DNA of 64,000 nt from Roridomyces roridus. Taxonomy: Eukaryota; Basidiomycota; Agaricomycetes; Agaricales; Mycenaceae. How positions within the stretch are numbered: position 1 is the first letter of the stretch; the number at the start of each line of letters is the position of its first letter. The notes beneath the pieces are model-generated. The model had not been told where the DNA came from. It saw only the letters and a list, made by a program, of their open reading frames with translations, and did no database searches. Of the stretch, positions 23,247 through 34,388 are shown one piece after another. The translations under genes and the position numbers were made by a program. The stretch is taken from assembly GCA_029378245.1 (NCBI GenBank), contig JARKIF010000069.1:1-64000 (forward strand), read 5' to 3'.

Positions 23247-25228
23247 TCAACACTGCTGTACCCCAACCTGACTCTGCACAAATTCACATCTCTCCGTCTC
23301 CCCTGCCGACTGCTGCTCCACAAAGCTCCCGCTCACCGTCGTCCTATTCTGCGGATCCTGCTGCAACACAATCCGATTCCTCTCCGCAGAACTAAACTCC
23401 GTCCACTCAGGCGACCTCGCAAGCTTGAACGTATTCGGGTCTCCGGCGCGCACAAACGAGAGCCAGTACGCAATCAACTCTGATGCAAAGGCATCTTCGA
23501 TCGGTGTCATGGGCGTGAACATGCCTGTCCCATTGAATCTATACAGGTGGGTCCATTCAATACAACACTGATAATAAAATGATGAGTACGCACCCGGTGT
23601 TACTTCCCTGGAACATCATCCAATTCTCCGCCGCGTGTCCAACGGAGATGCTCCCGGAGGTCGGGTTGGCCTGGTTGTAACGATACGTCCAGGCTTTGTT
23701 GCGTTTTGACACCGCCGTTGCGATAATGTGGCGCTGTAACGAGATTATGTCGAGGGTATGACAGGCTCTATCAGAGACTTACAGCGCAAAGCAACTCCGA
23801 CTCGCCTGTCGCGGCTTGGAATTGCAGCGCCGCCGAGGCAAAGTCGGCGATGGGATATTCGGCCTCAAAGGCGGCGGCTGTCGCGTTTGTTATCGACGGG
23901 AAGAAACTCTCCAGCGCAGCGGCGATGGACGTTCCGCCCGAGAGTGTTTCGTTGGTCGTCGAACTAAGGGGTCTTTAGCAGTTGTTCAGACCAGAGCAAC
24001 ACACGGACCCAACCATCACCGGGACATTCGCAAACTTGCCCTCCGAAATCTGACGCGTCGGAAAGTCGGTAAAGATCTTTCCGTCCAGAACAGGCTGGAA
24101 CTGTCGGTATCCGGTACTACAGCGAATTAGATAATTCCACTGGTAGATCCTTCTCTCACCTTTGACTGGCAACAAAATCCTGCGCAGGCGCAAGAGCGCT
24201 GAGGCTCGCATTGCGCAAACACGCCAACTGGTCCGGGACGGAACCCGTCCCACACCCCGCCTTGACGGCATACGCCTGGAACTGCGGCGCCCGCTGTTCG
24301 GGCGTAGCCAACGGGGTCCGATACACACTCTGTGCAATAACCCCACTAAACAAATTCTCGTCTGTCTGCGCAACGAGATGCAGCTCGACGGAGGACCCGC
24401 CAGCACTCTCCCCGTTGATCGTCACCTTTCGCGGATTGCCGCCAAAAGCACTGATATGCTTCTGCACCCACTTGAGCGCTTCGACCTGGTCAGAGAAGCC
24501 GGCGTTAAAATCTCCGTTGGCGGGGTCTGCGAATTCTGGAGTGCTCAAAAAGCCAAGTGAATCGAGACGGTAGTACACCGAGACGATGACGACGTTGGGG
24601 CTCTGATGAATCCAGCCGTCAAAGGGCCAGTTTCGTGGGTTGCCATAGAAGTAGCCTCCTCCGTGGATGTACACCAGGACCGGGACTGAAGGAAATGAGT
24701 CAGTGGGTGGTGGTGCGGTGAAGAAGAAACTCACGATTAGCGCCCGCCTTGGCTCCAACAGGGGCGTAGATGTTGACTTTGAGACAATCCTCAGAGCCCG
24801 CACCGCCAGCATCGCCAGCTAGAGGCGTATGTATTGAGCAATCGAACTTTACCCAGAAGAAAAAGGAGTATATGCCCACCACCCGTGCTCCCTTGAACAC
24901 AAAAGTCAGGATACTCGGTGGCATCGATGACCTTTCCTCCCGCAGCCTCCGTCACGCGCTTCGTATCCAGCGTGATTGGCGCACGGAACCGCCGGTCGCC
25001 CAGCGGGGGCTCGGCGTAAGGAATCCCGAGGTACGCGACAGTGTTGGGGAAACTGAGATTCCCGCGGTATTTTGCGTAGCCCGTGTCGACTACGTTTGGC
25101 GCCGCAGCAAGGAAGAGAGAGGCAGAGGCAGACGAGAGCAAGTGTAGGGATGTTAGGAGCTGAATCGCACGGTGCCACAGCATCTTGAGTGAGAGCACCA
25201 GTGGAAGGGCGGCGAAGGAGAACCACAT
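23247..25228 (-). CDS. Secreted type-B carboxylesterase / lipase-like alpha/beta hydrolase
   Basis: Seven exons (25228-24880, 24818-24735, 24685-24160, 24116-24009, 23963-23783, 23733-23594, 23538-23247) join in phase to 559 residues. A hydrophobic N-terminus (LLTSLHLLSSASASLFLAAAP) serves as signal peptide; a downstream ATG (MLWHRAI) could also be the start. Family hallmarks are SEDCLKVNIYAP, the oxyanion-hole HGGG near residue 152, and the nucleophile serine in NGESAGGSS near 238. Likely acid and base residues are Glu in STTNET near 361 and His in SVGHAAEN near 449. The usual product would be an extracellular esterase acting on carboxyl esters; the substrate cannot be told. A TATAAATA box lies at 25252-25245. 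A rearranged 5' fragment of this gene lies at 18.6 kb. Confidence 0.92.
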
Positions 25229-25244
25229 TTTGTCGAAGGCTGGG

Positions 25245-25252
25245 TATTTATA
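25245..25252 (-). promoter_or_regulatory. TATA box of the esterase gene
   Basis: TATAAATA on minus lies about 17 bases before the first ATG (25228) and about 62 before the second (MLWHR). The short leader slightly favours the second ATG as the functional start. Confidence 0.45.
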
Positions 25253-26596
25253 TTATGAGCAGCGAGCCAGGTGCCAGTGAGCCGCCAGCGCCTGTGACAG
25301 AGAGAGAGAAAGAAGAGGGCGGAGCGGAGTCACGAGAGCCCATCACGCGGTCACTGTCGGCCGCCTGCTCTTGTTCTCGAACCACCATGTTCTTCTAAAC
25401 GTCGGGCAGAACGGCCCGCTAGCTCTTCTTCGCAACTACTGCAGGCCCTTTCTCGGAGAATTGCCTGCTGGCGGGGGAAGTTTCGAATTCAAGGCGATCG
25501 GCGCCGATCGCAAAAAAAGTTTAAAGAACTGACTGAAAAGTCTGAAAGCGCTCTGGCAATTCCGCCGATCATTCCGATTCTCCTGTATAAGTGCCTTGTC
25601 CTCCCCCTCCATGCATCCCGCCCTCGCCACTCCAGAACTCGCGCAACTCATCTGCGAGAAGCTGCAAGAACCCGAGCCCGTTTGTCGGGAGGGGACCTTG
25701 GCCTCTCTCGCTGTTACGTGTCGGGCCCTCCGAGAGCCTGCCTTGGATGCCCTGTGGAGGACGCAGCGGGGGATCCAGAACATCATCAAGTGCCTTCCAT
25801 CTCATCTTTGGGAGCTCCGGGAGGGTCTGAATACGGACCCTGAGCTGGAATGGCACATGACCCTGCGCGAAATCAAGAAAGGCTGGCCCTCGTTGGTTCG
25901 TCTACCTTTGTTTACAGTCTTCCTGCAGCGAATGACTTGCACAGCACATAATCGGGACGATACAGCCAGGAGACTGGACTGTGCCTCTTTCCTATTCCCG
26001 CCGAATCAAGACCTTGTTCATTAGCCCGTTCCCTACCCAGATCCAGGTTCCAGATGTAACCGTGTTCGAGGCCATCGCTTCGACCCTCCCCACCCCACTG
26101 TTTTTCCCCAAGCTTCGATCCTTGCATTGCAGAATGGACGAAGGGCTTCTACCCTACATGAACCTATTTCTTGGTACACGGATGGAGTTTGTCCATCTTG
26201 ACATTGCCACCGATGACTTCAATGTCCCCGTTCCATCTCTCGCGCTTCAATCGCTCAAGAGGCTCCACGCACGCGGTCTTTTCAGGTTGGATGGACCTAC
26301 AGGCTCCGTTCTGCTGTGCCGCCCAGCCTGCGACCTCATCAAGCAGCTTGACCAAATTGAGGACCTGTCGGTCCCGAATGTGGATCGAGAAGCGCTGGAA
26401 CGCCTCTCGCGTTTTCCCTCCCTCAAGGTTCTAGACCTTGAATATGCGAGACCGGAATTCCTAGAACCTGCGGCGGATGGCCGGGCACGTCCATCCCCCC
26501 CAGGATTTCCCGCCCTTCGCAATGAGCGCTTCTGGGGTGCACTACCGGATTTTGTCATCGAATTTCTCAAATTGCAATCCTTGGACTGTCCGATCA

Positions 26597-26604
26597 CCAA
26601 GTTT
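26597..26604. repeat. Target-site duplication of the first insertion (left copy)
   Basis: CCAAGTTT precedes the TAGGGCTG element. The right copy is CCAAGTT at 27643-27649, whose last T now lies at 30852 because the second element landed one base inside it. Confidence 0.85.
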
Positions 26605-27642
26605 TAGGGCTGCGGACCCGAACCGTAACGGTGACGGCCGTCAATTTGACGGCATGAGACGGCTGTCAGCCGTCCCCGTCCCCGTCCCGTCAAACTGGGT
26701 CCAGACTTGCTGACGGGTCGGTTCGGCATCAAAAACGGCCGTCACGGTAGACGGTTCGGCTGCCTTGATCACATGACATCATCCTGTAGCAGATTGAAGT
26801 AGATTGAAGCCTTGTGGAAATTCCGACCTCCTGCGAGCATTTTGTACACAATGGGAATGCTCGGTAGCGCAGAAAAGCCACCAAATTGTTGCAAATGATG
26901 TAAATGTGCCCGGCTAACTGGCGGCAATCAATGATGCTAAATGGGGAACCCTTTGAGACTCTGGCAAGGCACGCAAAATAAGTGTCAAACATGGAATTGG
27001 TGAGTTCCCTGATGCCGAAGGAATTTCCCAAATGATCCACTCACATAGTTGGAGCAAAATCTGTTGGGATTTACGCCGTCAGCGTGTTGATCCGTGTTGA
27101 ACTGATTCCAAGTTTGCAATCGCAAGCCAGTTAAGGTAAGATGCGTTAGGGCAAACGGATGCCCAACGCCTACATTTCAGCAGGCTTATATACTACTTTA
27201 CAATGTAACTAGAATGTTCTACAAAAATCTAAGAAACTGTATCAGTCAGCAAAAGGGAATATTCCAGAAGGTTCTCGAGGGTGGCGAAGCATGTCATGCC
27301 AGAAACCCAAATTCCCAACAAAATCATTGCAAAATCAGCAACGAAATATGAAGAAGCAGCGGAGATCAGAGCGTAATCAGAGATGGCAACAAATTCAAGG
27401 ACCGTGGCAGTAATCTCCGAGAATTGAATACCACGGCAGCCGCCATTACTCCCTCGAGTTACTTGATCTTTACCACACCCGTTCGACGGCCGTCACGGCC
27501 GATTTTTGACGGGTCTTGACGGCATACGGGCCGTCTCTGACGGTACCGTTGAAATTCTTTGTTCGAGCCCGCCGGGTCGGCACGGGTACCCGTCGACGGG
27601 CGGCCGTCAAGCCGTCATGGACGGTTCGGGTCCGCAGCCCTA
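26605..27642. mobile_element. Non-autonomous DNA transposon, TAGGGCTG family (1038 bp)
   Basis: The ends are perfect inverted repeats of 22 bases beginning TAGGGCTGCGGACCCG. The flank is an 8-bp target duplication, as for hAT-type elements. Subterminal sequence is packed with GACGGC/GCCGTC palindromes at both ends, probably transposase-binding sites. No transposase frame is present, so it needs an enzyme supplied elsewhere. A shorter relative with the same end and subterminal motif lies at 35685-36037. Confidence 0.88.
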
Positions 27643-27649
27643 CCAAGTT
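27642..27649. repeat. Target-site duplication of the hAT element (left copy)
   Basis: ACCAAGTT directly precedes the CAGTGATGCT terminus. Its first A is the last base of the neighbouring TAGGGCTG element. The right copy is at 30844-30851. Confidence 0.9.
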
Positions 27650-30600
27650 CAGTGATGCTGATAGGGCCCCTAAATCGACCCCCGTCGACCGATAGGGCCC
27701 TATGAGGCCCTATTCCCCTATAAATAGGGCGCCGGGATAGGGCCCTATCGCCAAAAAAGGAAATAATTTAATTTTTTGTAAACTAACCGCGGTACTCTTC
27801 GTCCGAGCCTATTTCTATGCCACCATCATCCGGGATGCCATCCTCCTCAGCGTCGGCAGCCGCATTGAGGGTGCTGCGCTCATCCTCTGCCGCAATCTCC
27901 TCCCGTGTCGGCCTCTTCGGGGGCTCCCGGCCTTTGAACAGCGTCTGGAGCGTGTACTTCGGCCATGTCTGCAACCTTGGGAGCCTAGCTGGCGGCGACA
28001 AACCATCCTCCTCATCTTCATCGTCGCTCTCCTCAGGAGAATCCACCTCTGGCTCATCCACCTCCGGCTGATCCACCTCCGCCTCAGCTGCCGCCCGGCG
28101 TCTGTCCGATATCCACGCCGCCATTTCCACCCGCCAAGATCTCTCCGCACTAACCAGAGCACGCCCACGATCGGCCTCGTCTTCTGCATCCTGATCCTCC
28201 AACAGATCGCCGTATCGTGGGACATCCAGGAGGCTGGAAGTGTTACTATGGTTGTTGCGCTTGCGATCATAGTCGGGGATTAAATTGTTGGCAAGGTGTT
28301 CATGATGGATACTCTCGCCAACCTAAAGAAGGTCAGCACCTTGGAGTGTATGTAGAATCACTGCAAACCTTGGCTTTTTTCTCCAATTTAGTGAGCGTCG
28401 TTCGATTCTGGTGATCTGACATGCGGATCTTGAGCTTTGAAAAGAGTCGTTCGGTACCAGCGGTTTGGCAGACGATGTTGTGAAGTCTTAGCGCCAATTG
28501 GGAGAGCTCCCGCTGCCCGAGAGTGCTGCCGCCCAGTGCATGCGCCCACGCAAGGCGAGGACAATTACCCTGCGCACATTGTTCAGTCACTCAGATTAAG
28601 TATATACAACAGAACACGCACTCTTCGTTTGATCCAGTCTTCTCGCTCGTCCTGGAACTCTTTGTAAATCCCCGCAGAAGCGACATAATCGAAAAATGCG
28701 TCCTCAATGGCGTTTTCCTTCCCGAGTCGGGTTTTGATATCGTCAGTGTTGTCCGGGCGGCTCTGGATACGCCGATAAACCTGCAGAAAATGTCAGAAGC
28801 AGACTCGCAGAAGAGGGGACACTCACATTACGAAGGAGCTTGGTCAGTTTAAAAGCACTGAATCCGGCGTCCGGACCAAATGCGCGCGTTAATTCGAACG
28901 GATTCAGAACCAGCGTCAGTAAAAACATCGTCTGGTCTGCATCCTTCCATCTCCTCTCCAACCGCTTGCACATCCCCACCCGTACATCGTCCTCCGGATG
29001 CTGGGCAAAATGCAAGTACATCCCCGCGAACGAAAGGAGAAGTTGATCAGGACGAACATCATCCTTCTGGGCGATGTTCGTACTGAAGCAGATCGGCTCT
29101 AGGTCTCCGACTACCGCCTCTAGCCCCGACCAGAATCTACCGCTGCGATCTTGAATGCGAGCTATCATCTCCCGCGCCTCCGCTTCGAGCCGAACCTTTT
29201 CAGTCGATTTTGCGGCCCCAACCTGCACGTCCACGATAGCCTGCTGGTTCACAAACGACGCGTGCAAAAGGGGGTTTTTAAGCCGGAGAAATCGAAGGAA
29301 AGAAGTGGCGATGGTCGTCCAACGAGTATCATTGGGGGAGGAATACGCCAGCACCACGATCTTGCCTTGATTTTGGTCGGGGCTGACGAGTTTCTGCGCC
29401 TTGTCGAAGACGTCGCGCACTTTGTCGTGGTTGTTGATCCAGTTCACCAACTCGACCGTCTCCTCGCAGATCTCAAGAGCGAATGCGTAGACCTTGAAGT
29501 AGTCCCCAACGCATAGATGGTTCTATCCATACAGTCTGTGTCTGGCGGACGACGAGAAAAATTATGACGTACCTGGTGAGCGAAGCAACTGGGAGTAAAG
29601 AGGTCTGGACGGTCCTGCAAGAGGAGTTCTCGACCCTTCTTGCTCCCTCCATCGGCGTCAGTCACAAAATAGTAGACCTTGCACTTGTATTTTTCTTCGA
29701 CGGCGGCAATTGTTTCGAGGAAGAACTTGCGCATCGATTTGCCGTCTTTGTTTGAGGCCGTGGTGTTGACCAGCTGCAAAACCTTGACCTGCACGCAAGC
29801 GTTCGGTACAATGAACAAGAAATGCGAGAATACACGTACCACTCCGGGTTGAACACCGCAAACACCAGTAATGCCTCGGCGGAAGCGACTCCAGGCGTCA
29901 CTTCTATGCAACATCAGCTTAGATTGAGATAACACCACAAAAGGACGTACTGGATGCCAATGTATTTACCTTGAAATTCGTTGATCACCCCCTTGTCGAC
30001 CAGATTTGCGGCGTCGGTCAACAATCGGCCACCAATGACGTTCCGTGGCGGTCTTGTGAGTGCCGGTAAAGACGGCGTCTATCCCCTTGACGGGCTTGAG
30101 AAACGCGTCCAAGGGGCGTGGTTTTTTCGAGTCCTTCGGAGCCGCAATTTGGGTGTTAGCGGGTCGCTTGAGAGATGGACCGGAGGATGCACTGGACGAT
30201 GTACCAGCCGCGGCAGTCGACTGCGCAGGTGTGGACTTCTCGGGGGATGTAGGTGGGTTTTTGCGGGTATCCTTGCTTCGTGCAGCGACGCGAGCCGCCT
30301 CGGAGGCGTAAGGACAGCGGGCTTTGCCCTGACCACCGCGGATATGGGTAACCCACGCCGGAGGGTATCCGAGAACGCCTTCGCCCATAGAGGCCTTGGC
30401 TACGGTATCTCAAAACCACATACAGTACGGCAGAGATGATGACACACACCTTGTTCTGTGCTCTGCAGCTCGACAGCCAATGCTTGGGCCTCACCCATCC
30501 CAGATGTATCCAGATTATTCCGCTTCCATTCGGCGATGCATCCTTTGCAATACGTGCGAAATTGGGTGCTATTCGCTTTGGCCCCGCGTTCGAAGAAGGT

Positions 30601-30843
30601 TGAGAGCGCCGGCTCGGACATGCGGCGCGGATTCCGATGTAAGGCAGATCGTGAGGATGGAAGAGAGCGGGAAGCAAAAATGCCGGCTCTGATGCTTACG
30701 TACTCTGTCACGTGCAGATAAGATAAGATAACATTTAGGGCCTAATAGGGCCTATCGTTTGACCTCAGACTCGATAGGGCCCTAATTTAGGGCCGGATAG
30801 GGCCCCTATCGCTTGAGGCCCTATCGCCCCTCAAGCATCACTG
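27650..30843. mobile_element. hAT DNA transposon, apparently full-length (3194 bp)
   Basis: The ends are inverted repeats starting CAGTGATGCT. The flank is a perfect 8-bp duplication ACCAAGTT (27642-27649 and 30844-30851). Subterminal regions (27660-27740 and 30735-30840) carry many TAGGGCC/GGCCCTA motifs. It carries its own transposase gene on the minus strand. It landed at the junction of the older 1038-bp element and the F-box gene. Confidence 0.93.
27783..30621 (-). CDS. hAT-family transposase
   Basis: The gene has several exons. The N-terminus (ATG 30621, MSEPALSTFFERGAKANS) includes a zinc-finger-like CKGC...W pattern, expected of the DNA-binding end. The middle has conserved transposase blocks (KVYYFVTDADGGSKKGREL, SSPNDTRWTTIATSFLRF, NPFELTRAFGPDAGFSAFK). 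The hAT C-terminal dimerisation region follows (LALRLHNIVCQTAGTERLFSKLKIR, given here in part). The end is a long acidic tail (DEPEVDSPEESDDEDEEDG) stopping at 27783. Exon joins are inferred from short introns and were not all resolved. No clear disabling mutation was seen, so it may be autonomous. Confidence 0.85.
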
Positions 30844-30852
30844 ACCAAGTTT
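30844..30852. repeat. Target-site duplication of the hAT element (right copy) plus residual base of the older one
   Basis: ACCAAGTT (30844-30851) follows the hAT terminus. The next T (30852) is the last base of the older element's CCAAGTTT duplication. The F-box reading frame resumes directly after it. Confidence 0.88.
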
Positions 30853-31678
30853 GAGGCCGCACTCGAGGGCGACATACCACAAGGGAAAAACGTGTCGATC
30901 GTGTCCGACGCGATCAACGCACGACTGTCGTCCACCTCACTCACACACCTATCACTGTCCATGACCGTGCGCGGGAGACCCCGGCCGTCAATCCACGATC
31001 TGGGTGGGGATATCAACGACCTTATCCCCCTCTTCTCCTTCCGCAACCTGGTCCAGGTTCATATTAACCTCCCAGTGGTGTCGCAGTTGGACGATGCAGT
31101 GGTAGTGGACGTCGCAAGTTCGTGGCCGAAGCTCGAAAAGCTCAGACTGGCAGGTCCCCTGTATAGTTTTTATCGCAGCCCAGAGCCAACTCCGAGGCAG
31201 CCTGAGCCTCCCCGGATGACCCTCAGAGCCCTCATCGCTTTCGCGACCTATTGCCGGGATCTTCAAAGCCTCACCCTTTCCATTGACGCCACCTCCGCGG
31301 TCCCGTCTCCTTCCAATGGCGAGCTCCCTGCAGCGCAACTCGCGCTCCGAAAATTCGACGTAGGTATATCGCCGATTGGGAAGGACTCGGAGGTTGAGTC
31401 CGTGGCCAAGCTCATGGGGCGGCTGTTCCCGCGCCTCAGAGAGATCGTGGACAGAAGCGGGTCGGCGCGGTGGAGCAGGGTTTCAAAGCTGTTGCGGGAG
31501 TGAAGTGAGTAGATGCATATGTCCAGCTTCTGGCCTCAGGAGCCTCTTTTTTTTTGTGGTGCTAATTGATTTATGTAAGTTGACATTGGCCGCGTTCCAG
31601 AAAAAAATGACAGCGTTGTTATGGCTCGGGTTCAAATTGAACGAATGGCGTCAGGTATTCGAGCACTACAAGAGGCAG

Positions 31679-32099
31679 GACGTACCACGAGCACGCGGTA
31701 TGTTGATGATTCGTACAATGATGTGCAGGCGCGGGCGCAGGATTTGAAGCGCATGGAACAGACGCTCACAGAGCTTGCGCAGATGTTCAGAGACGTGAGT
31801 TTCGCGTCCCTTTGTCCGGTTTTCCGCTCTAAATAAAAGATCTTCTTTAGATGGCCCTTTTGGTCGAGCAACAAGATGAGCACGTCATGGCGTTCGAAAA
31901 GACTGGATGCCGACGTGGGGTGAGTGTCTTGTCTTCAACTACATATTCAAACTCACGAATGATGCAAGATATCAACAAGTCGAACGTGCAACAGTCTTTG
32001 CGCGCTGCCCGCAAAAAAGGCTGGATTTGCTTCTTCATCTGCCTCATTTGCGTTGCGATCCTTGCTGCGGTCCTCGCAACGCAGATTCCGAAGCATTGA
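31679..32099 (+). pseudogene. Partial, decayed syntaxin copy (SNARE motif and anchor)
   Basis: The last three exons of the syntaxin gene are duplicated here. One reads TTSTRYVDDSYNDVQARAQ and ELAQMFRD to 31798. The next starts MALLVEQQDEHVMAFEKT at 31851. The last ends ATQIPKH and a stop at 32097-32099. The middle exon has lost about 18 bases (EKT directly followed by GCRRG). The last has a 2-base deletion that puts the membrane anchor out of frame. The Habc part is absent. It stands directly before F-box copy B, mirroring the order at 18.9-23.1 kb. Confidence 0.85.
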
Positions 32100-32327
32100 G
32101 TTGCAAGGTTGGGTGGATGCGGATAGATCTATGGGGGGAGGAATTTTCGTGTGTACTTGTACGTGTACTGACTACTGGGGAGGGGGAGGAGGAGTGCTAA
32201 TGTATGACGGGTGTTCTCCGAGTCCGGAACCTACCTCACTCGGCCAGAATAAAAAAGGGTTGCGAAGTAGGCGCCAGTTGGGATCATTCCATCAAGTGAT
32301 TGGCACTTTCACTTGCCTGTTGCGCTC

Positions 32328-34033
32328 ATGTCCTCGTCTGCCACTTCACCTCATCCCTCTCCGCGCTGGCGCTCCGCACTCCTGCCTACCGCGACTGAAA
32401 CCACAAAGCTCACCGAAATACTCCGTTGCACTATGCTCCCGACCGCCGAAGAGACGGATGCGTTCCGCCGCGTCAGCTCCGACGCTGCCGCAGACCTTGC
32501 CAGATACGACGCCGAAATAGGGAGTCTGCAATCGCTTCTAGGACGCCTCAAGTCAGAGCGCGAGCTGCTACATGCGCACACCAACCGCTGTCGCAGCGTG
32601 CTTTCGCCCATTCGAGGGCTGCCCGCGGAGCTGCTCGTTGAGATCTTCGATATGTGCACGCCTCCCTGTGCGAATTTAATCGGAGATAATGACACGGTGG
32701 ATATGGAAATCGAGCGCCTTGCAAAGACGCATTTGCTTCAATTGTCCGCTGTATGTTTCTTCGTTTTCCTTCTCGCGGTCGAAAACTTATATTTTGAAAG
32801 GTCTGTTATCGGTGGTACCAGACAGTCATGGGCTCGCCCAAGCTGTGGGCTGTTGTTGTGACAGACGCAGACCTCTGGAATGCAATAGCTGTACCCACGA
32901 AACACCTGCTCGGTCGCCTGGAGCTGTCCCTCAAACGTGGAGCAAATGCACCACTCGTCATGAAGCTGGCATTGCCCGAGGACGAGGACTTGGAGTTGTC
33001 GATTCTTGAACTAGTGTCTCAGCATGCTCACCGATGGCGCGATGTGTATCTCTGGATCCAACCTTCGACCATCGCATTGCTTGCCAAAATACGAGGCAAT
33101 CTTCCACGCCTCGAGAGTTTTTCGCTCTCCGCTAGCACATTCGGTCCATATCCGCCTGGCCCTGCCGTCTTCGATCTTGCTCCCCGACTTAAAAATTTCA
33201 CGTTAACCGGATGGCCTTTGAGGCTTCCAGAAATCCCATGGGCACAGCTACTCGACGTGAAATTCCTGAGCAACCAAGCTAGTGACATTATGTCCGGACT
33301 CGACATTTTATCCCTTCTTCAAAAGGGTGCAGAATACCGGATGGATCTCAACTGCGCTATCGTTTCCCTCGACAATTTTGTTTCGAAGCCGATTATCTCC
33401 CACCTCAGTATCTTCATAGTCGTCTTTCAAGACGTCATTGACGGTAACCTCGCCCAGAGCATTCTTCGCAACCTCATGGAGTCGGTCACGATGCCGTCGT
33501 TGCGTGGGCTTTATATATGCCGGGATCCCACAGGACCACCGTTCTTTTGGCCGCATGCCGCCTTCCTGGCGTTCAGCAACCGCTCATGCTTGAGCGCGCA
33601 TTTGACCGACTTGGAGATCCGAGCGGAGATTCAAGACAAGGAGCTCATCGAATGCCTTGAGGTCCTGCCCTTACTGGGGCGGCTGTTCTTGTGGGACTGC
33701 GGAGACGACAACGGGCACGCGGTGCTCACCGATGTCTTTTTCGACCGACTTGCCTGCACGGAAGGTCAGACCAATGTCGTCCCTCGCCTCGAGTACTGCT
33801 ACTTCCGAACGATCCTCCGGTTCAGCGACGAATCCTTGGGTAGATTCATTCGCTTCCGTGTTGGCTGCCAGGAGGAAAAGGCTTTCGAGATCGATTTCAC
33901 TCTTCGGCCTACCCGGGAGCGGGCGTTCACCCCAGAGTTTCTTGGTCAGATGGAGCAGTTGCAGAAACGCAGGAAATTGTTTTTTACCATCGAGGACATT
34001 GCGGTGAATTGCTTCAGTTTCTCGTGTGCTTGA
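32328..34033 (+). CDS. F-box-like protein, SPIRR type, copy B (intact)
   Basis: The ATG at 32328 gives MSSSATSPHPSPRWRSALLP, as in copy A. Exon 1 (32328-32750) contains the F-box-like motif SPIRGLPAELLVEIFDMC. A 50-nt intron (32751-32800) precedes exon 2, which begins VCYRWYQTVMGSPKLW and continues through the leucine-rich body (FDLAPRLKNFTLTGW, MPSLRGLYICRDPTGPPFF) to a stop at 34033, 551 residues in all. Copies A and B agree along their whole length with scattered substitutions and no frame breaks, so both may be functional. The role as SCF adaptor is inferred from family. Confidence 0.82.
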
Positions 34034-34388
34034 GGGACTAATAGCTCGTGTAGTGATGAGAAGCTAGCGAGGGCGTATTGTTCTCGTCTCTGCGCTTACC
34101 ATAGGACAGTGATATTGTTGAGGATTGATGAGGATGCAACTCGGCACCTCGGTCATGACATCGTCTCCCCGAACTCTGACTCGCACCCTGTAGAATATTC
34201 TAGTAGCTACTACTTATATCCGACAGTGCGTGAATCTCTTATTGCGTGCAAACGTCTGGGTATCCGAGACTAGTTGTCTCTGGATTTTGTTGCCGCCCAT
34301 TGAATGCTAGCTTCTAAAACAATTTATATGTTCTTTGTTCAATGTTCAAAACCAGTGAACATACGTCAAAGCTGCTGGATACGAACAA
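34034..34388. other. 3' flank of F-box copy B; no gene
   Basis: AT-rich sequence without coding signal leads into the tRNA-like array. Confidence 0.35.

Larger units (their letters stand above)
25611..31503 (+). pseudogene. F-box/LRR-like gene, MHPAL subfamily, copy 4, split by two transposons
   Basis: Exon 1 (25611-25895) encodes MHPALATPELAQLICEKL and the F-box motif TCRALREPALDALW. After a 49-nt intron (25896-25944), exon 2 begins HIIGTIQPGDWTVPLSYSRR and runs in frame to CPITKF at 26604. It is then interrupted by 4.2 kb of two DNA transposons. The gene resumes at 30853 (EAALEGDIPQG) and ends with VSKLLRE at 31501-31503. Removing both elements and the extra target-site copies restores one uninterrupted frame with no other visible defect. 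The insertions are therefore young relative to the decay of copies 1 and 3. As it stands the gene can only make the N-terminal 60% or so. Confidence 0.9.

Noticed and set aside
23816..24573. Several plus-strand frames opposite the esterase
   Set aside because: They are shadows of the esterase exons; the minus strand has the complete family motifs and in-phase introns.
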